Assembly (NCBI GenBank): GCA_028715665.1
Contig: JAQURI010000055.1
Span: 1-8,801 of the forward strand
Reading direction: 5' to 3'
DNA: 8,801 bases
Origin: Candidatus Ratteibacteria bacterium
GTDB lineage: Bacteria; CAIJMQ01
The position numbers and the translations under genes are program-made. Below the pieces are notes generated by a model. The model was given only the letters and a program-made list of their open reading frames with translations, was not told the origin of the DNA and searched no databases. Positions 6,091 through 8,801 of this stretch are shown piece after piece. Within the stretch, counting starts at the first letter, position 1, and each line of letters begins with the position of its first letter.

Positions 6091-7011
6091 TTATTTTTCC
6101 AAAAGCAAAACCAGTATGGCTTTTTGTGCATGCAGTTTGTTTTCTGCCTGTTCCAATACGATTGAATTAGGACCGTCCAATACTTCCGAAGTTATTTCTT
6201 CGCCTCTGTGCGCGGGCAGACAATGCATTATAAGAACGTCTTTTTTAGCCGGTTTAATAAGCTTTTCATTTACCTGAAAATTTTTGAAAGCATTGGTTCT
6301 CGCTTCTTTTTCTTCTTCTTCTCCCATAGAAACCCACACGTCCGTATAAATTACATCCGCATTTCTGACAGCTTCCAAAGGGTTATCCGTTGTCTCAATT
6401 TTGCATTTCGGATTTATTTTCTGCGCGTCTTTTAGGATTTCCGGTTTTGGCTCGTATCCTTTCGGCGAGGAAATCATTAAATTAATTCCCATTTTTGCCG
6501 CGCCGTATATCAACGAATTGCATACGTTATTACCCGCGCCGACGTATGACAGCTTAACTCCTTCCAGTTTGCCGATTTTTTCTTTTATCGTAAACATATC
6601 CGATAAAACCTGACAAGGATGGGAAAAATCCGACAAAGCGTTTATTACCGGAATAGAAGCGTTTTTAGCCAGTTCCAACAAATTTTCGTGTTTATACGTT
6701 CTTACCGCCAAAGCGTCCAGATAAAGCGAGAAAATTTTTGCGGCGTCCGCCAATGTTTCGCCTCTTTTTAACTGCATCTGTTCGGACGACAAGAAAAGTG
6801 AATTTCCGCCGAGTTCTCTTATGGCGATTTCTAATGATATCCTTGTTCTTGTAGACGGTTTTTCGAACAGGAGCCCCAGGCTCTTTCCGTCCAGCAGGTG
6901 GATGATTTTTTCTCCTCTTTTTCTTCTCTGTTTAAACTCCGATGCCATCTGGAAAAGGAGATTTATATCCTGCGTATTTATATCTTTTATAGAAAGCAGG
7001 TCTTTATCCAT
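6091..7011 (-). CDS. argF: Ornithine carbamoyltransferase
   Basis: The 306-residue protein makes citrulline from ornithine and carbamoyl phosphate in the cytoplasm. The carbamoyl-phosphate site is FEKPSTRTRIS (49-59, with STRTR at 53-57), and HPCQ is at 131-134. The ornithine-binding features are DVWVSMG (224-230) and the catalytic-cysteine loop HCLPAHRG (263-270). SMG and HCLP favour a true ornithine enzyme rather than aspartate carbamoyltransferase or the N-acetyl/succinyl-ornithine variants. Length is normal for anabolic forms. The ATG lies 4 bases after the argD stop and has no Shine-Dalgarno, so it probably relies on translational coupling. Residues 231-236 (EEEEKE) form a small acidic run directly after SMG, a mild peculiarity within normal variation. 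Confidence 0.97.
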   Translation of the reverse strand: MDKDLLSIKDINTQDINLLFQMASEFKQRRKRGEKIIHLLDGKSLGLLFEKPSTRTRISLEIAIRELGGNSLFLSSEQMQLKRGETLADAAKIFSLYLDALAVRTYKHENLLELAKNASIPVINALSDFSHPCQVLSDMFTIKEKIGKLEGVKLSYVGAGNNVCNSLIYGAAKMGINLMISSPKGYEPKPEILKDAQKINPKCKIETTDNPLEAVRNADVIYTDVWVSMGEEEEKEARTNAFKNFQVNEKLIKPAKKDVLIMHCLPAHRGEEITSEVLDGPNSIVLEQAENKLHAQKAILVLLLEK

Positions 7012-7015
7012 GGTT

Positions 7016-8206
7016 TTATTTTAGGTTAGCCAACACCCCTTCAAGGATTTTTATCCCTTTATCAATATCTTGTTTTTGTATTATAAGAGGGGGCAGGAAT
7101 CTTACAACATTCTCACCCGCAGTGCCTACAAGCAGCCCTTTATCCATACATTCTTTCAATATTTCCTTTGAGGAATAATTCACCTCTACCCCTAACATAA
7201 GCCCTTTGCCTCTTACTTCTCTTATAAAAGCATATTTGTTTTTTAAATCATGTAATTTATCTTTTAAATAATTTCCCATTGCCGTTGCATTTTCGAGCAG
7301 GCCCTCTTCCAATATTATTTTCAGCGTCACTACCGCAGCTTTTGCCGCGAGAGGATTTCCGCCAAAAGTTGCCGCGTGGTTGCCGGGACTAATGCAGGAA
7401 GAAACGTTTTCGTTTGCAATTACCGCGCCTATAGGAACCCCTCCGCCCAAAGATTTCGCAAGGGTAACCATGTCGGGCACTATCCCATAATGTTCATAGC
7501 CAAAGAGTTTTCCCGTTCTGCCCATTCCGCATTGGACTTCGTCTAAAATTAAAAGAATATCTTTTTCATTGCATAGAGAATGGATTTCTCTTAAAAATTC
7601 TTCTTTTGCGGGATTTACACCGCTTTCTCCCTGGATAGCTTCCAACATTATGGCACATGTTTTTGAAGTAATTGAACCTTTAACTGATTCAATATCATTA
7701 AATTGTGCATATTTGAAACCAGGAAGCATTGGTTCAAATCCCTTATGGAATTTCTCCTGTCCCGTTGCGGTAAGCGCCCCGTAAGTTCTTCCGTGAAAGG
7801 AGCCGGTCATCGTGATTATTTCATCTTTGTTTTGTGCTTTAGTATGCCCGTACTTTCTCGCGAATTTAATAGCCGCTTCATTTGCTTCCGCGCCAGAGTT
7901 GCAGAAAAAACATTTTCCGGGAAAAGAATTTTCCACCAAGATTTTTGCCAGTTCGATTTGGTTGGCAATAAGATATAAATTCGACGTATGGATTAAGTTT
8001 GCCGCCTGTTTCTGAATTGCTTTGACGAGTTTAGGGTGAGAATGCCCCAATCCGTCAACTGCAATTCCCGACAGAAAATCCAAATATTCTTTTCCTTCCA
8101 CATCCCACAGTTTACAGCCTTTCCCGTGAGAAAATGCAACGGTTTTGCCTGCATATGTCGGGACAATATATTTTTGGTCTAATTTAGTTAACTCTTCGTT
8201 TTTCAT
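7016..8206 (-). CDS. argD: Acetylornithine aminotransferase (class III PLP-dependent)
   Basis: The 396-residue enzyme converts N-acetylglutamate semialdehyde to N-acetylornithine using glutamate and pyridoxal phosphate. The PLP lysine is K251 in TLAKSLGGG, and the PLP-ring aspartate is D222 in LDEVQCGMGRTG. Other class III marks are NSGAEANEAAIK (103-114), the GSFHGRT segment (135-141) and TFGGNPLA (280-287). Placement between argB and argF, and the family pattern, point to ArgD; class III relatives such as GABA or succinylornithine transaminases are less likely. The start codon overlaps the argB stop as ATGA (bases 8203-8206), so translation is coupled. Upstream purines are weak (GGAA), consistent with coupling. 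Confidence 0.95.
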   Translation of the reverse strand: MKNEELTKLDQKYIVPTYAGKTVAFSHGKGCKLWDVEGKEYLDFLSGIAVDGLGHSHPKLVKAIQKQAANLIHTSNLYLIANQIELAKILVENSFPGKCFFCNSGAEANEAAIKFARKYGHTKAQNKDEIITMTGSFHGRTYGALTATGQEKFHKGFEPMLPGFKYAQFNDIESVKGSITSKTCAIMLEAIQGESGVNPAKEEFLREIHSLCNEKDILLILDEVQCGMGRTGKLFGYEHYGIVPDMVTLAKSLGGGVPIGAVIANENVSSCISPGNHAATFGGNPLAAKAAVVTLKIILEEGLLENATAMGNYLKDKLHDLKNKYAFIREVRGKGLMLGVEVNYSSKEILKECMDKGLLVGTAGENVVRFLPPLIIQKQDIDKGIKILEGVLANLK

Positions 8207-8801
8207 TTCGTTATTTCCGTTCCTATTCCTTTGTCCGTAAATATTTCCAGAAGTATGCTGTGCGGGATTCTCCCGTCTATTATATGCGTTTTCTTTACTC
8301 CGCCCAAAGTCGCTTTATTGCATGCCTTCACTTTCGGCATCATCCCGCCCATAATGACCTGCTTTTTTATAAGCGGCTCTATTTCCGACACGGTAATAGT
8401 AGAAATGAGCGAATTTTCGTCTTTAACATCTTTCAATATTCCCGGCTGGTTAGTGAGAATTATCATCTTTTCGGCTTTTAAAGCAATAGCAAGTTCTGCG
8501 GCTACGGTATCGGCGTTGATATTAAGCGTTAACCCGTCAGTTGTTATTGCCAAAGGAGCAATTACCGGTATAAAACCTTCTCCGTTCGGCAAATGCGTTT
8601 CGTCGTCCAGCGCTTTTATGATAGAAAGATTTATTTCTTCCACTTCTCCGACCATTCCCAAATCTTCTCCTTTGGGAGATTTAAACTTTTTTGCCTTGAT
8701 TAATTTCCCGTCTTTTCCGGAAAGCCTACAGCATGGGCTCCGGATTGATTAATCAAACTGACAAGGTCCTTGTTGATTTTTCCCAAAACCATTTCCACAA
8801 C
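8203..8801 (-). CDS. argB: Acetylglutamate kinase, 5' end outside the window, interrupted by a one-base frameshift
   Basis: ArgB phosphorylates N-acetylglutamate, the second step of arginine synthesis. From base 8801 one frame reads VVEMVLGKINKDLVSL and continues to AHAVG, ending at base 8724. The protein then resumes in the -1 frame as LSGKDGKLIKAKKF, and continues to the stop at 8203. In the original frame a TAA follows at 8700-8702. Conserved blocks are VVEMVL, GLSGKDG, DLGMVGEVEEIN, IPVIAPLAI, NINAD, GGMMPKVKAC and the C-terminal EIFTDKGIGTEI; the last resembles arginine-inhibited kinases. Restoring one base (GGCTTTCC to GGCCTTTCC, for example) repairs the reading frame. An internal TTG at 8661 could start a fragment lacking the N-terminal part, but that is unlikely to be active. 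The stop overlaps the argD start. Confidence 0.9.

Noticed and set aside
8720..8729. Programmed -1 frameshifting in argB
   Set aside because: The site GTAGGCTTTCC has no X-XXY-YYZ slippery heptamer and I see no strong downstream stem; a plain one-base deletion is simpler.
8231..8752. A 173-codon plus-strand open frame opposite argB, longer than either argB fragment
   Set aside because: It is antisense to clearly conserved ArgB sequence, spans the frameshift site by chance, and its translation shows no recognisable motif or ribosome-binding site.

Overview
The window is a dense, AT-rich bacterial segment in which every supported gene lies on the minus strand, so reading order runs from base 8801 down to base 1. 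There are no transposases, tRNA or rRNA genes, CRISPR arrays or phage genes, and no gene-free stretch reaches 300 bases. The proteins are lysine-rich and AT-biased. Ribosome-binding sites are mixed: some genes have a clear purine-rich Shine-Dalgarno, others none. This content, with a basic micro-protein of the bS22/mS38 type, suggests a free-living or uncultured bacterial lineage outside the well-studied Proteobacteria. I cannot place the phylum from the sequence alone.

Region 1 (8801 to 4853) is an arginine biosynthesis cluster in the order argB (5' part outside the window), argD, argF, argG. The genes overlap by 4 bases (argB/argD) or are 4 and 29 bases apart. They cover N-acetylglutamate phosphorylation, acetylornithine transamination, citrulline formation and argininosuccinate formation. 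argC, argJ or argE, and argH are not in view. argB carries a clear one-base frameshift near its 5' part. Region 2 (4807 to 3686) is a full-length dnaJ chaperone gene, 45 bases after argG and followed by a terminator-like hairpin. Region 3 (3651 to 3436) holds a 30-codon gene for a very basic bS22/mS38-like ribosomal protein, with a strong Shine-Dalgarno in front and a perfect 14-bp hairpin behind.

Region 4 (3422 to 1) combines envelope and housekeeping genes: a CtpA-type S41 protease, a divergent polysaccharide deacetylase (YibQ/DUF610 type), tsaD for the tRNA t6A modification, and the first 15 codons of what looks like dprA. The protease/deacetylase pair resembles the envC-ctpA-yibQ order known from other bacteria. 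The deacetylase stop and the tsaD start abut exactly. Between the protease and the deacetylase lies a degenerate CAGAA-rich inverted repeat, one arm of which encodes the protease's last residues.

Overall this is ordinary core-genome DNA. The items most worth checking are the argB frameshift, the easily missed 30-residue ribosomal protein gene and its hairpin context, the repeat-derived protease tail, and an altered conserved motif in the deacetylase. I see no evidence of a new multi-gene system.
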